Positions 53,997 through 61,391 of a DNA stretch of 64,000 nucleotides are shown here, piece after piece. The notes under the pieces were generated by a model. That model saw only the letters and a program-made list of their open reading frames with translations, did not search any database and had not been told where the DNA came from. This DNA comes from Pseudomonas sp. MWU13-2100. GTDB lineage: Bacteria; Pseudomonadota; Gammaproteobacteria; Pseudomonadales; Pseudomonadaceae. The position numbers were made by a program, and so were the translations under genes. Positions within the stretch are counted from its first letter, which is position 1, and the number at the start of each line of letters is the position of its first letter. Where the stretch lies: positions 1-64,000 of the forward strand of contig NZ_JALLIX010000011.1 in the NCBI RefSeq assembly GCF_023242365.1, read 5' to 3'.

Positions 53997-56900
53997 ATGC
54001 CCAGACTGTCGGCCCTGCTTCTGTTTTCGCTGCTTACCTGGACCGCAACGGCTGGCGCGTTGAATCTCACCGATGATGAACGTGACTGGCTGAAAGCCCA
54101 CCCGCAACTGCGCCTGGGTGTCGATGCCTCGTGGCCACCCTTCGAGTTCAGGAGCGAAGGCGGCGCCTATCAGGGGCTGACAGCCGATTACATCCAGCTG
54201 ATCGAAGACCGCCTGGACATCAAGCTCACCCCCATCGACCCGGTGAGCTGGACCGAAGTGCTGCAACTGGCAAAGACCAATCAGATCGATTTGCTGCCCG
54301 GCATCATGTCGACCCCGGAACGCCAGACCTACCTGTCCTTTACCCGTCCTTACCTGGACTTTCCGATTGTTATCCTGGCCCACAAAGGCGGTGCCAAACC
54401 CCATAACATGAAAGAGCTCTATGGCCTGAAGATCGCCGTGGTGGAGAACTATGCTCCCCATGAGCTGTTACGCAGCCATCACCCGGACCTCAACCTCGTG
54501 GCACTGCCCAACGTCAGTTCGGCCCTGCAGGCCCTGGCCACCGACGAGGTCGATGCTGTCGTCGGCGATCTCGCCTCCAGTGTCTGGAGCCTGCGCCAGC
54601 TCAAGCTCGAAGGGCTCTACGTCAGCGGTGAAACACCCTATCGCTACCAGTTGGCGATGGCCGTGCCGCAGGACCAGAAAATTTTCGTGGGGATTCTCGA
54701 CAAGGTCTTGGCCGACATGACCGTCGCCGAGACCGAGGCAATCCAGAAGCGCTGGGTGGGCAATGTCCTGATCAATCCCACGCTCTGGACCGACCTGCTG
54801 CTCTATGGCCTGCCCGGCATCCTGCTGCTGACCAGCGTACTGGTGGTGGTTATCCGCATCAACCGCCGCCTGAGTTCGGAAATATCCCAGCGTGTGGCCC
54901 TCGAACAGGAACTGCGCAGCAGCGAATACCATTACCGTGGCCTGGTGGAGAGCCTGTCGGCCATCGCCTGGGAAGCGCGCATGGATTTCACCTACACCTA
55001 TGTCTCGCCCCACGCTGAAGCCCTGCTCGGTTATCCGCTGGGCCATTGGCTGATTCCCGGCTTCTGGCGCAGCATCACCCACCCCGCCGACCTGATCCGG
55101 GCCCAGGCCTTCTGCGACAAGGAGATCACCGAAGGCCGCGACCACACGCTCGACTATCGGGTGATCAGCGCCGATGGCCGCACGCTCTGGGTCCGCGACC
55201 TGGTCAGCCTGATCGAACACGACAGTGAGCCGCTGATCCGCGGTCTGATGATCGACATCAGCGAAACCAAGCGCACCGAGGAAGCGTTGCGCCTGTCCGA
55301 ACAGAAATTCGCCTCGGTCTTCCGGCAATGCCCGGACATCCTGGTGATCGCCCGCCTGTCCGACGGCTGTCTGCTGGAAGTCAACAGCGCTTTCGAAGAG
55401 CAGATCGGCTTGAATGCCAGGGAAGTGATCGGGCATACCGCCACCGAACTCAATATCTGGGGCATCGAGGGTGTCGGCTCGGGACTGTTGCAGCGCTTGC
55501 AAGGCGGCAGTATCCGCAACCTGGAGATGCCGTTCAGGCGCAGCAATGGCCAATTGTTTACCGGGCTGATCTCCGCCGAACCCTTCGAACTCGACACCAC
55601 GCCGGCCCTGGTGGTGGTGGTCAGGGACATCAGCCAGCTCAAGCAGACCCAACAACAACTGCAAACCTCCGAAGAAAAGTTCGCCAAGGCCTTCCATGCC
55701 TCCCCCGACGGTTTGCTGTTGAGCCGGCAAAGCGACGGCCTGCTGCTGGAAGTCAACGAAGGCTTCAGCCGCCTCACCGGCTACAACGCCGCCACCTCGC
55801 TGGACCGTTCGACCCTGGAACTGGGCATCTGGGTCAACCTGAACGAACGCAAACACATGCTCGAACTGATGCATCGCGATGGTTTCGTCCGCGATTTCAG
55901 CTGCCATATCCGCCGCAACGACGGACTGATCCGCCTGTGCGAGGTCTCCAGCCGTCCGCTGCCGATCGGCGGCGAGGACTGCATGCTGACCATCGCCCGA
56001 GACATCACCGAACGCCACTTGATGCAGGAAAAACTGCAACAGGCCGCCACCGTTTTCGAAAGCACTGCCGAGGGCGTGCTGATCACCGACACCCAACAAC
56101 ACATCAGTGCGGTCAATCGGGCCTTCAGCGAAATCACCGGCTACAGCGAAACCGAAGCCCTGGGTCACACCCCGCGCCTGCTTGCCTCCGGCCAGCATGA
56201 CAGTGCCTTCTACGCGGCCATGTGGCATCAACTGACCGCCGAAGGTCATTGGCAAGGCGAGATCTGCAACCGGCGCAAGAACGGCGAGCTCTACCCCAGC
56301 TGGCTGACCATCAGTGCCGTGCGTAACCGCAATAACGTGATCACCCACTTCGTCGCCGTATTCGCCGACATCTCCAGCCTCAAGCACGCCCAGGCACGCC
56401 TGGATTACCAGGCCCACCACGACCCGCTGACCGGCCTGCCCAATCGCACCCTGTTCGAAAGTCGCCTGTTGGCCGCCCTGAACAACCAAGCGGAAAACGG
56501 CGGCCAGGGGGCGGTGCTTTTTCTCGACCTTGATCGTTTCAAACACATCAACGACAGCCTCGGCCATCCGGTTGGCGACCTGTTGCTCAAGGGCATTGCC
56601 GCCCGGCTCAAGGAACAGTTGCGAGACATCGACACCGTGGCCCGATTGGGCGGCGACGAGTTCATTATCCTGTTGCCGGGTCTGCATCAGGCCAGCGACG
56701 CCACACACCTGGCCAACAAACTGCTGGAGTGCTTCAGCGCGCCGTTCCAGGCCGGTGAACATGAGTTTTTCATCAGTGCCAGCATCGGCACCAGCCTCTA
56801 CCCCAAGGACGGCAGCGACGTAGCGACCCTGGTCAAGAACGCCGATGCGGCGATGTACCGCTCCAAGGCCAAGGGCCGCAACCGGGTGGAAAGCTACACC

Positions 56901-57737
56901 CGCGACCTCACGGCCCAGGCCAGCGAACGCGTGGCCCTGGAGCACGAACTGCGCCGGGCCCTCGAACGCCAGGAACTGCACCTGCTCTATCAGCCCAAGA
57001 TCAGCCTCGACAGCGGCCAAATGGTGGGGGCCGAAGCCTTGATCCGCTGGCAGCACCCGACCCTTGGCGAGGTGCCACCGGAGCATTTCATTCCGCTGGC
57101 CGAAGAGAACGGCATGATCCTGCAGATTGGCGACTGGGTACTGGAGCGCGCCTGCCAACAAATGCAACGCTGGAACAGGACCCATGGCGACTTCGGCCCG
57201 CTCTCGGTCAACCTCGCCGGCGCGCAGTTGCGCCAACCGAACCTGCTCGCGCGGATCGAGCAGTTGCTCAGAGACAACCACCTCGAACCGGGTTGCCTGC
57301 AGCTGGAGATCACCGAAAACTTCATCATGAGCCAGGCCGAGGAAGCTCTGGAGGTCCTGCATCAGCTCAAGCGCCTGGGGGTGCAACTGGCCATTGATGA
57401 CTTTGGTACCGGCTATTCGTCACTGAGCTACCTCAAGCGCCTGCCGTTGGATGTGCTGAAAATCGACCAATCGTTCGTTCGTGGTTTGCCGGATGACCCC
57501 CACGATGCCGCGATTGTCCGCGCCATCATCGCCCTGGGGCGCAGCATGCAGCTCACGGTGATTGCCGAGGGGGTGGAGAACCAGGCCCAGCAGGCTTTTC
57601 TGGCCGTCGAGGGCTGCGAACAGATCCAGGGCTACATCGTCAGCCTGCCGCTGGTGGCCGAAGAATTTGCCGCGACCTTTCTTCATATGCGGCTTTCGGA
57701 GTTTTCGGATAGCCCCCGCGAGAAACCATCGCTATAA
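53997..57737 (+). CDS. rmcA: RmcA-like PAS/GGDEF/EAL c-di-GMP regulator
   Basis: Membrane sensor that controls cyclic di-GMP, 1246 residues, nearly the same length as I recall for P. aeruginosa RmcA (PA0575). A signal peptide (1-21), a periplasmic bacterial-SBP3 domain (about 28-255) and a membrane helix (about 265-285) are followed by four PAS domains (about 305-810). A GGDEF domain has intact GGDEF at 885-889, and an EAL domain has EAL at 1013-1015 plus DDFGTGYSSL. RmcA is mainly a phosphodiesterase tuned by redox-active phenazines and by arginine; only the architecture is seen here. Its TAA lies inside the -10 box of the following tRNA. Confidence 0.93.
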   Translation: MPRLSALLLFSLLTWTATAGALNLTDDERDWLKAHPQLRLGVDASWPPFEFRSEGGAYQGLTADYIQLIEDRLDIKLTPIDPVSWTEVLQLAKTNQIDLLPGIMSTPERQTYLSFTRPYLDFPIVILAHKGGAKPHNMKELYGLKIAVVENYAPHELLRSHHPDLNLVALPNVSSALQALATDEVDAVVGDLASSVWSLRQLKLEGLYVSGETPYRYQLAMAVPQDQKIFVGILDKVLADMTVAETEAIQKRWVGNVLINPTLWTDLLLYGLPGILLLTSVLVVVIRINRRLSSEISQRVALEQELRSSEYHYRGLVESLSAIAWEARMDFTYTYVSPHAEALLGYPLGHWLIPGFWRSITHPADLIRAQAFCDKEITEGRDHTLDYRVISADGRTLWVRDLVSLIEHDSEPLIRGLMIDISETKRTEEALRLSEQKFASVFRQCPDILVIARLSDGCLLEVNSAFEEQIGLNAREVIGHTATELNIWGIEGVGSGLLQRLQGGSIRNLEMPFRRSNGQLFTGLISAEPFELDTTPALVVVVRDISQLKQTQQQLQTSEEKFAKAFHASPDGLLLSRQSDGLLLEVNEGFSRLTGYNAATSLDRSTLELGIWVNLNERKHMLELMHRDGFVRDFSCHIRRNDGLIRLCEVSSRPLPIGGEDCMLTIARDITERHLMQEKLQQAATVFESTAEGVLITDTQQHISAVNRAFSEITGYSETEALGHTPRLLASGQHDSAFYAAMWHQLTAEGHWQGEICNRRKNGELYPSWLTISAVRNRNNVITHFVAVFADISSLKHAQARLDYQAHHDPLTGLPNRTLFESRLLAALNNQAENGGQGAVLFLDLDRFKHINDSLGHPVGDLLLKGIAARLKEQLRDIDTVARLGGDEFIILLPGLHQASDATHLANKLLECFSAPFQAGEHEFFISASIGTSLYPKDGSDVATLVKNADAAMYRSKAKGRNRVESYTRDLTAQASERVALEHELRRALERQELHLLYQPKISLDSGQMVGAEALIRWQHPTLGEVPPEHFIPLAEENGMILQIGDWVLERACQQMQRWNRTHGDFGPLSVNLAGAQLRQPNLLARIEQLLRDNHLEPGCLQLEITENFIMSQAEEALEVLHQLKRLGVQLAIDDFGTGYSSLSYLKRLPLDVLKIDQSFVRGLPDDPHDAAIVRAIIALGRSMQLTVIAEGVENQAQQAFLAVEGCEQIQGYIVSLPLVAEEFAATFLHMRLSEFSDSPREKPSL

Positions 57738-57738
57738 T
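57733..57738 (+). promoter_or_regulatory. -10 box of the tRNA, overlapping the rmcA stop
   Basis: TATAAT followed by a GC-rich TCGCGGCC sits 15 nt before the mature tRNA. The rmcA stop codon is its internal TAA. No clear -35 is seen. Confidence 0.55.
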
Positions 57739-57752
57739 TCGCGGCCTACTGA

Positions 57753-57829
57753 GGGCCTATAGCTCAGTTGGTTAGAGCAGAGGACTCATAATCCTTTGGT
57801 CCACGGTTCAAGTCCGTGTGGGCCCACCA
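57753..57829 (+). tRNA. tRNA with CAT anticodon, probably tRNA-Ile2 (lysidine)
   Basis: A complete 77-nt cloverleaf with encoded CCA: acceptor GGGCCTA/TGGGCCC, D arm GCTC..GAGC, anticodon arm GAGGA-CTCATAA-TCCTT, T arm CACGG-TTCAAGT-CCGTG. The anticodon is CAT. Automated tools would probably call it tRNA-Met. But the acceptor pairs C4-G69 and C5-G68 and the flanks (AGAGCAG, CTTTGGTC, GGTTCAAGTCC) resemble E. coli tRNA-Ile2, whose C34 is changed to lysidine by TilS. The 3' half is part of an attachment-site repeat. Confidence 0.88.
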
Positions 57830-57907
57830 ACTCCAAAGCCGCGCATTGCGCGGCTTTCGCGTTTCTGGCGGAACCATCTCCGATGCAGTCCTATGGTCCA
57901 AGGGTAC
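57797..57907 (+). repeat. Attachment-site repeat, tRNA-proximal copy (attL)
   Basis: 111 nt from the T arm of the tRNA through its terminator hairpin (AAAGCCGCGC-ATT-GCGCGGCTTT, 57835-57857) to GGTAC recur at 59651-59761 in direct orientation with four mismatches by my count. Such repeats are the scar of tRNA-targeted integration by a tyrosine recombinase, and a decayed integrase lies directly inside. Confidence 0.9.
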
Positions 57908-57954
57908 AATTTAGGTACAGTGCTGGTTCGCCAGCCGCCTAGGAGCACCCTCTC

Positions 57955-58251
57955 ATGGCGACTCTCGTCAAAACCCCTTCCGGCACCTGGAAGGCTCTGA
58001 TTCGCAAAACTGGCTGGCCAACCGTGGCTAAAACCTTCCGCACCAAGCGTGATGCGGAGGACTGGTCTTGACGTACAGAAGACGAAATGGTCAGAGGTGT
58101 GTACATCCAGCGCAACGGCTCCGAGCGGATGACGCTAGAAGTAGCTCTCGCCCGCTATCTCAGCGATATTACCCCCACAAAGAAGCTTGCCACGCAGCGT
58201 GGCGAAATATCCAAAGCTAAAAAGCTAATCGAGCACTTAGGTGCAGGATAG
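57955..58251 (+). pseudogene. int: Tyrosine integrase remnant (N-terminal part, in-frame stop)
   Basis: The frame from the ATG at 57955 reads MATLVKTPSGTWKALIRKTG and continues with arm-binding and SAM-like segments typical of tRNA-site integrases (TFRTKRDAEDWS, EDEMVRGVYI, MTLEVALARYL). A TGA at 58069-58071 stands where the family has Arg, and a TAG at 58249 ends it after about 98 codons. The whole catalytic domain (R..HRY) is missing. The element cannot excise with its own integrase. Confidence 0.85.
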
Positions 58252-58506
58252 GCATTCGCCGGGAAGCGGTGCCACACAACGTCATTTCTACTGCAAATTT
58301 CTTTGTTCATGAACAACGGCGGAACGGAATAAAGATCTAGTGCAGGGGCAAGTATGGGATACCAACAAACAGGCTGTGAGGATGAGCCTGATCGCTGATC
58401 GTCCAGCTATCACCGGTAGAGTTTGAAAAGCGTTACGCAATGAGCTTGCAAGGTGTCTAGAAAATCCGGGGCGATTCAAGGAGCCGTGACGCGCCACGAG
58501 AAATCC
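58252..58506. other. Gap in the island with no recognisable gene
   Basis: 255 nt between the integrase remnant and the immunity gene. One short plus-strand frame (about 58342-58425) reads like the tail of a coding sequence (VWDTNKQAVRMSLIADRPA) but I do not recognise it. It is probably deletion debris. Confidence 0.4.
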
Positions 58507-58965
58507 TTACTTTGTTTCAGGACAGCCAACTTCGCCACGTGCAACATCCTCGTTAGTCAAAGGTATCCCAGTGCGTTGAACGATTTTGCGCTGCAATGCA
58601 CGCAACGCTGCGAACCGATAATTAATACAACTTTCAACCTCCCACACGTCCCCAGTTTTGATGTTCACCGAGTAATAACCAAGATAGGCTGTTGCTCCTG
58701 CCTTCGGGTTATCCCAGGAAAGAGAAAAATCGATATACCCTGGACGATCAGGTTTGCCGCTTGGAGGCAGGAGGTTATCGTCAATAAACATGCCCTTGTC
58801 TGACAAACGGTACTTCTCGTGCTTCAGCACAACAATAAGCACCTTCTTCGCCTGAGCCGTTGTCAACCCATTCGGCGCAACGTCATCAGCTCCAAAAGGA
58901 AGCGTTCCAGCCGCTGCCACCGCCGAAGCCAGGGCAATAATTACGCCAAACAAAAGATGCTTCAT
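58507..58965 (-). CDS. Exported small protein, likely immunity partner of the toxin
   Basis: The 152-residue protein has a clean signal peptide (MKHLLFGVIIALASAVAAA, cut near 19-20) and two cysteines in the mature part (ESCINY, GEVGCPE), so it is probably periplasmic with a disulfide. Its ATG overlaps the stop of the upstream glucosaminidase-like gene as ATGA, showing translational coupling. That order and the periplasmic address are those of Tgi-type immunity proteins. ATG 58971 is an alternative start. I do not recognise the fold. A truncated second copy lies at 61100-61261. Confidence 0.7.
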   Translation of the reverse strand: MKHLLFGVIIALASAVAAAGTLPFGADDVAPNGLTTAQAKKVLIVVLKHEKYRLSDKGMFIDDNLLPPSGKPDRPGYIDFSLSWDNPKAGATAYLGYYSVNIKTGDVWEVESCINYRFAALRALQRKIVQRTGIPLTNEDVARGEVGCPETK

Positions 58966-59414
58966 TCGCATACCATCCGCAATTTCACCATAGCAATCGC
59001 GTCGACAACCTTCTGTGCATAGTTTGCAGCCCCGCCCGTTTTAGGGTTACCCGTGTTGAAATACACTCGGACAAGGGCTTGAGCGAACGCCCTCGGGTCG
59101 GTCTTGCCTTTGACAGCCTGACCGTACCGCGCAACAAAAGATTGGCCCGACTGGAGAAATGATGAGAATTTGGCAACCTTGATGTGGGGATCTTTCTTTG
59201 CCACATCCTCTCCAATCTGAAGTGGCGCAGGCGCGTGCATCGAAAAATAATTATTGTCCTCCACAGCAATGCGCCCAATGCCATGCTGGCTTTCGTGCGC
59301 CGCCAAACCAAGTACATTTTCAACCGGTACGTTCAGCATTTTGGCCAATACGGCACAATCATTTCCGTGTCTTTGAACGAACTGCACGGCAGTCAGAATG
59401 TTGCAGTGATTCAT
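58962..59414 (-). CDS. Glucosaminidase-like peptidoglycan hydrolase toxin (Tge-like)
   Basis: The 150-residue protein lacks a signal peptide. The lysozyme/GH73-like core shows the likely catalytic glutamate E41 in LAAHESQHGIG and NNYFSMHAP at 54-62, comparable to the NNxFGIKA loop of FlgJ-type glucosaminidases. Helices with FVARYG and ALVRVYFNTGNP complete a muramidase-like domain. A leaderless cell-wall hydrolase fused by ATGA to a periplasmic partner is the pattern of type VI effectors of the Tge family. No secretion genes are in the window, so delivery is inferred. AAGGA lies 11 nt upstream of the ATG. Confidence 0.72.
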   Translation of the reverse strand: MNHCNILTAVQFVQRHGNDCAVLAKMLNVPVENVLGLAAHESQHGIGRIAVEDNNYFSMHAPAPLQIGEDVAKKDPHIKVAKFSSFLQSGQSFVARYGQAVKGKTDPRAFAQALVRVYFNTGNPKTGGAANYAQKVVDAIAMVKLRMVCE

Positions 59415-59431
59415 GATTTTTAAATTCCTTT

Positions 59432-59650
59432 TTAGGTGTAGATGGTCTCAGGATCAAGGGAGCCGCATTCGTCGGAAACTCTGAGCCATAGACTGTCGTC
59501 CAGCGGACACACTACCAAAACGCTTGCGGCCGTACCTGCTGACATTCGATGCCGACCAGCCTGCCGCTCCAATATTTCTCCGACGAGTTGGTTTCGATGG
59601 ACGAAAAGGCGGCCTGACGATCGCCCCGGCAGTGGAAAAACATCAGAGGC
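59432..59650 (-). pseudogene. C-terminal remnant of an unknown gene, cut by the attachment site
   Basis: A minus-strand frame ends 17 nt before the toxin ATG and reads in its last part DDSLWLRVSDECGSLDPE. Upstream it runs without a start into the attachment repeat, so the 5' part is gone. The tight spacing suggests it was once the gene before the effector in an operon (perhaps a carrier or adaptor). I do not recognise it. Confidence 0.4.
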
Positions 59651-59761
59651 TGGTCCACGGTTCAAGTCCGTGTGGGCCCACCAACTCCAAAGCCGCGCAT
59701 TGCGCGGCTTTCACGTTTCTGGCGGAACCATCACAGATACAGTCCTATGGTCCAAGGGTAC
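59651..59761 (+). repeat. Attachment-site repeat, distal copy (attR)
   Basis: Direct copy of 57797-57907 including the tRNA 3' end from the T arm through CCA and the terminator hairpin (59689-59711). Offset is 1854 nt. Differences are at the third base after GGCTTTC and three positions in the CCATC..CAG stretch. It marks the other edge of the small island. Confidence 0.9.
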
Positions 59762-59793
59762 CAAAACCGACGCGCTCGATGTGTTGTTACCGG

Positions 59794-59823
59794 GGAGTTG
59801 GCTTGCTGGCGATGAGACCCGTG
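59794..59823 (+). repeat. Single REP-like half element
   Basis: GGAGTTGGCTTGCTGGCGATGAGACCCGTG is a diverged single copy of the REP unit seen as pairs elsewhere. A lone unit here suggests the resident intergenic REP was split by the rearrangement. The remainder of 59762-59909 shows no gene. Confidence 0.6.
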
Positions 59824-59909
59824 CAGACGTCAAATTCCCCGGGGCCTCACATCAAAGACCGTTTGCATCTTAGTCACCGCTTGTAGAAAATCATCGTCTT
59901 TTTGCACGA

Positions 59910-60422
59910 ATGGATACGCGCATGAAGTTCGAGAAGACCACGCAGTACAGGTCCGAGGAAGGAATCGTCTTCAATCTGTCTCAAATCACCCTCATGGAAA
60001 GCGACCGAGGTCGCCTGCGCGAGCTGCACTTTGGCGAAGCGAAACGCGCCCATTACCAAGTCAACAGCATGGTCGTCGATATGTACGACCGAATGCAGGC
60101 TCGAAACCTGCCATGCCTGCTGACAGTCTGCATTTCCAATCCCCTCACCCGGCAGCAGGCCGATGCTATCAGCACTATGCGCGGCAACGTCGCCAAGGGA
60201 ATTGCTGCGGCCTCAGGTGGCGTTGCCGGGAGGGTAGGTGCGTTTGGCGGGCCGCTCATTGGCTGGGCTTCAGGTGCAGTCGTGACGACAGGTGTCAACT
60301 GGTACCTCAAAGGGGCCCTGCCGAACCTGCATGCAGGTGACGTGCTGGTCAGCATCGAGGGAGAGGTCCATGGCGGGATTGGCCCACAGCGCTCTGTCGT
60401 GACGCTGGTCATCAAGGTCTGA
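59910..60422 (+). CDS. Unknown protein with Gly/Ala-rich hydrophobic centre
   Basis: The 170-residue protein has an unknown family. The first part (about 1-85) is soluble and ends in LLTVCISNPLTRQQADAIS. Residues about 93-135 are rich in Gly and Ala with a membrane-like stretch (GGVAGRVGAFGGPLIGWASG), and the C-terminus is a beta-rich tail. An ATG at 59922 is an alternative start with a better spaced GGA. It is followed after 10 nt by a small membrane protein, so the two are likely one operon on the accessory side of the repeat. Confidence 0.55.
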   Translation: MDTRMKFEKTTQYRSEEGIVFNLSQITLMESDRGRLRELHFGEAKRAHYQVNSMVVDMYDRMQARNLPCLLTVCISNPLTRQQADAISTMRGNVAKGIAAASGGVAGRVGAFGGPLIGWASGAVVTTGVNWYLKGALPNLHAGDVLVSIEGEVHGGIGPQRSVVTLVIKV

Positions 60423-60432
60423 GGAACTGCAC

Positions 60433-60675
60433 ATGCCCTACATCATGCAAACTGTCGTCCTTCTGGTGCTGGGCGCGATCCTCGTTCAGTTTCTGAAACC
60501 ATACCCGCTGCGCAAGTGGCTGGGTTTGGCGCTGCTGGCAACGGGCTTGGTCAGCATCTTCAAGGTTGGTGAGCAGCAGGTGCTGGGCTTTGACCTGGAG
60601 CTGCTAGCACTGCTGGCCGTGCCGCTGGGCGTGGTGCTTTTCCTGACGCGACGGCGGTTCACGGAGGGGGGCTGA
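60433..60675 (+). CDS. Small hydrophobic membrane protein
   Basis: The 80-residue protein has two or three membrane helices (about 5-22, 29-45, 55-73) and a basic C-terminal end (TRRRFTEGG). No family recognised. It is 10 nt after the 170-residue gene. The function could be as a partner of that protein, for example an anchor or an immunity protein, but nothing in the sequence decides this. Confidence 0.55.
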   Translation: MPYIMQTVVLLVLGAILVQFLKPYPLRKWLGLALLATGLVSIFKVGEQQVLGFDLELLALLAVPLGVVLFLTRRRFTEGG

Positions 60676-60752
60676 AGCCCTGGCACGATTTCCCGGTGTC
60701 GTCTCTGACCCAAGATCATATGGGACAACAGTCGATCAACAGCGCGTTGATC

Positions 60753-61038
60753 GATGCTCTTAGCCTTGGACCCTTCATCGGCCAAAATCGTCGAAAGGTG
60801 GGCGCCATTCCACCCCCCAAGGCTGTGACCGATGCTGGGCCGCATATTCGATATCATGGAAGGCACCCTGGAAATAATAGCTGTGCTGGTCGCCAGCGCC
60901 CCCGATGAACAAGATGACGGGCTTGGGGGTTGCAACAGGCACTACCGTGGTGATGGAGTCGTTGACGGCCGTCAATGTGTGGGTGGCTGCCAGGGTAGCC
61001 GTTTTACCACTGGGCAGCGTGATCTGTTCCGCTTCCAT
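60753..61038 (-). pseudogene. Broken lipase-like gene (GHSLGG motif)
   Basis: From the ATG at 61036-61038 (AAAGAAG upstream) the minus strand encodes MEAEQITLPSGKTATLAATH and on to PVILFIGGAGDQHSYYFQG, an alpha/beta-hydrolase start. The frame is then lost near 60840, and a different frame carries IGHSLGGWNGAHLSTILADEG (60753-60830), the lipase nucleophile elbow. The intervening region is deleted and the rest is missing. It is likely the remnant of a phospholipase toxin of the Tle kind. Confidence 0.65.
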
Positions 61039-61099
61039 TCTTCTTTCGATCCTTGAGTCATACCCGAAACGAGCTTTCAGGGTGGCGAAGACGAAATGC

Positions 61100-61261
61100 T
61101 CAGCGGTGCGGGTCGTGCTCCAGCACAACAACAAGTACTTTCTTCGCCTGTGCCGTTGTCAAACCGCTCGGTGCAACGTCATCGGCTCCAAAGGGAAGCG
61201 CTCCAGCCGCTGCCAGCGCCGAAAACACGGTAATCATGACATCTAACAAAAGATGCTTCAT
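61100..61261 (-). pseudogene. Truncated second copy of the immunity gene
   Basis: Starts MKHLLLDVMITVFSALAAAG and continues LPFGADDVAPSGLTTAQAKK, closely matching the first 50 residues of the intact gene at 58507-58965. It hits a TGA after 53 codons where homology stops. Signal peptide kept, mature domain lost. Confidence 0.85.
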
Positions 61262-61391
61262 TTGCATACCATCCGCGATTTCACCATAGCAATCGAGCTA
61301 ACAACCTTCTGTGCATAGTTTGCCGCTCCGCCCGTCTTAGGATTGCCCGTGTTGAAATGCACCCGGACAAGGGCTTGAGTGAACGCCCTGG
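61258..61391 (-). pseudogene. Truncated second copy of the glucosaminidase toxin gene
   Basis: About 43 C-terminal codons match the intact toxin (ALVRVHFNTGNPKTGGAANY then AQKVV and MVK.RMVC). The stop overlaps the immunity pseudogene ATG as ATGA, exactly as in the intact pair. The 5' end with the catalytic glutamate is gone; homology breaks near 61391. Confidence 0.85.

Noticed and set aside
54468..57386. A 972-codon open frame on the minus strand inside rmcA, and similar long antisense frames over tyrS, argC, trpE, prkA, dnaG and rpoD
   Set aside because: These follow from the high GC third-position bias of the real genes. They lack ribosome sites and family motifs, while the plus or minus genes they mirror are unmistakable.
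58288..58497. A 69-codon minus-strand frame in the island gap
   Set aside because: There is no ribosome site, no hydrophobic or domain pattern, and it is flanked by decayed sequence, so it was not called as a gene.
59651..59711. A second tRNA gene
   Set aside because: Only the T arm, acceptor 3' strand and CCA are present. The 5' half and anticodon are missing, so it is the attachment-site copy.
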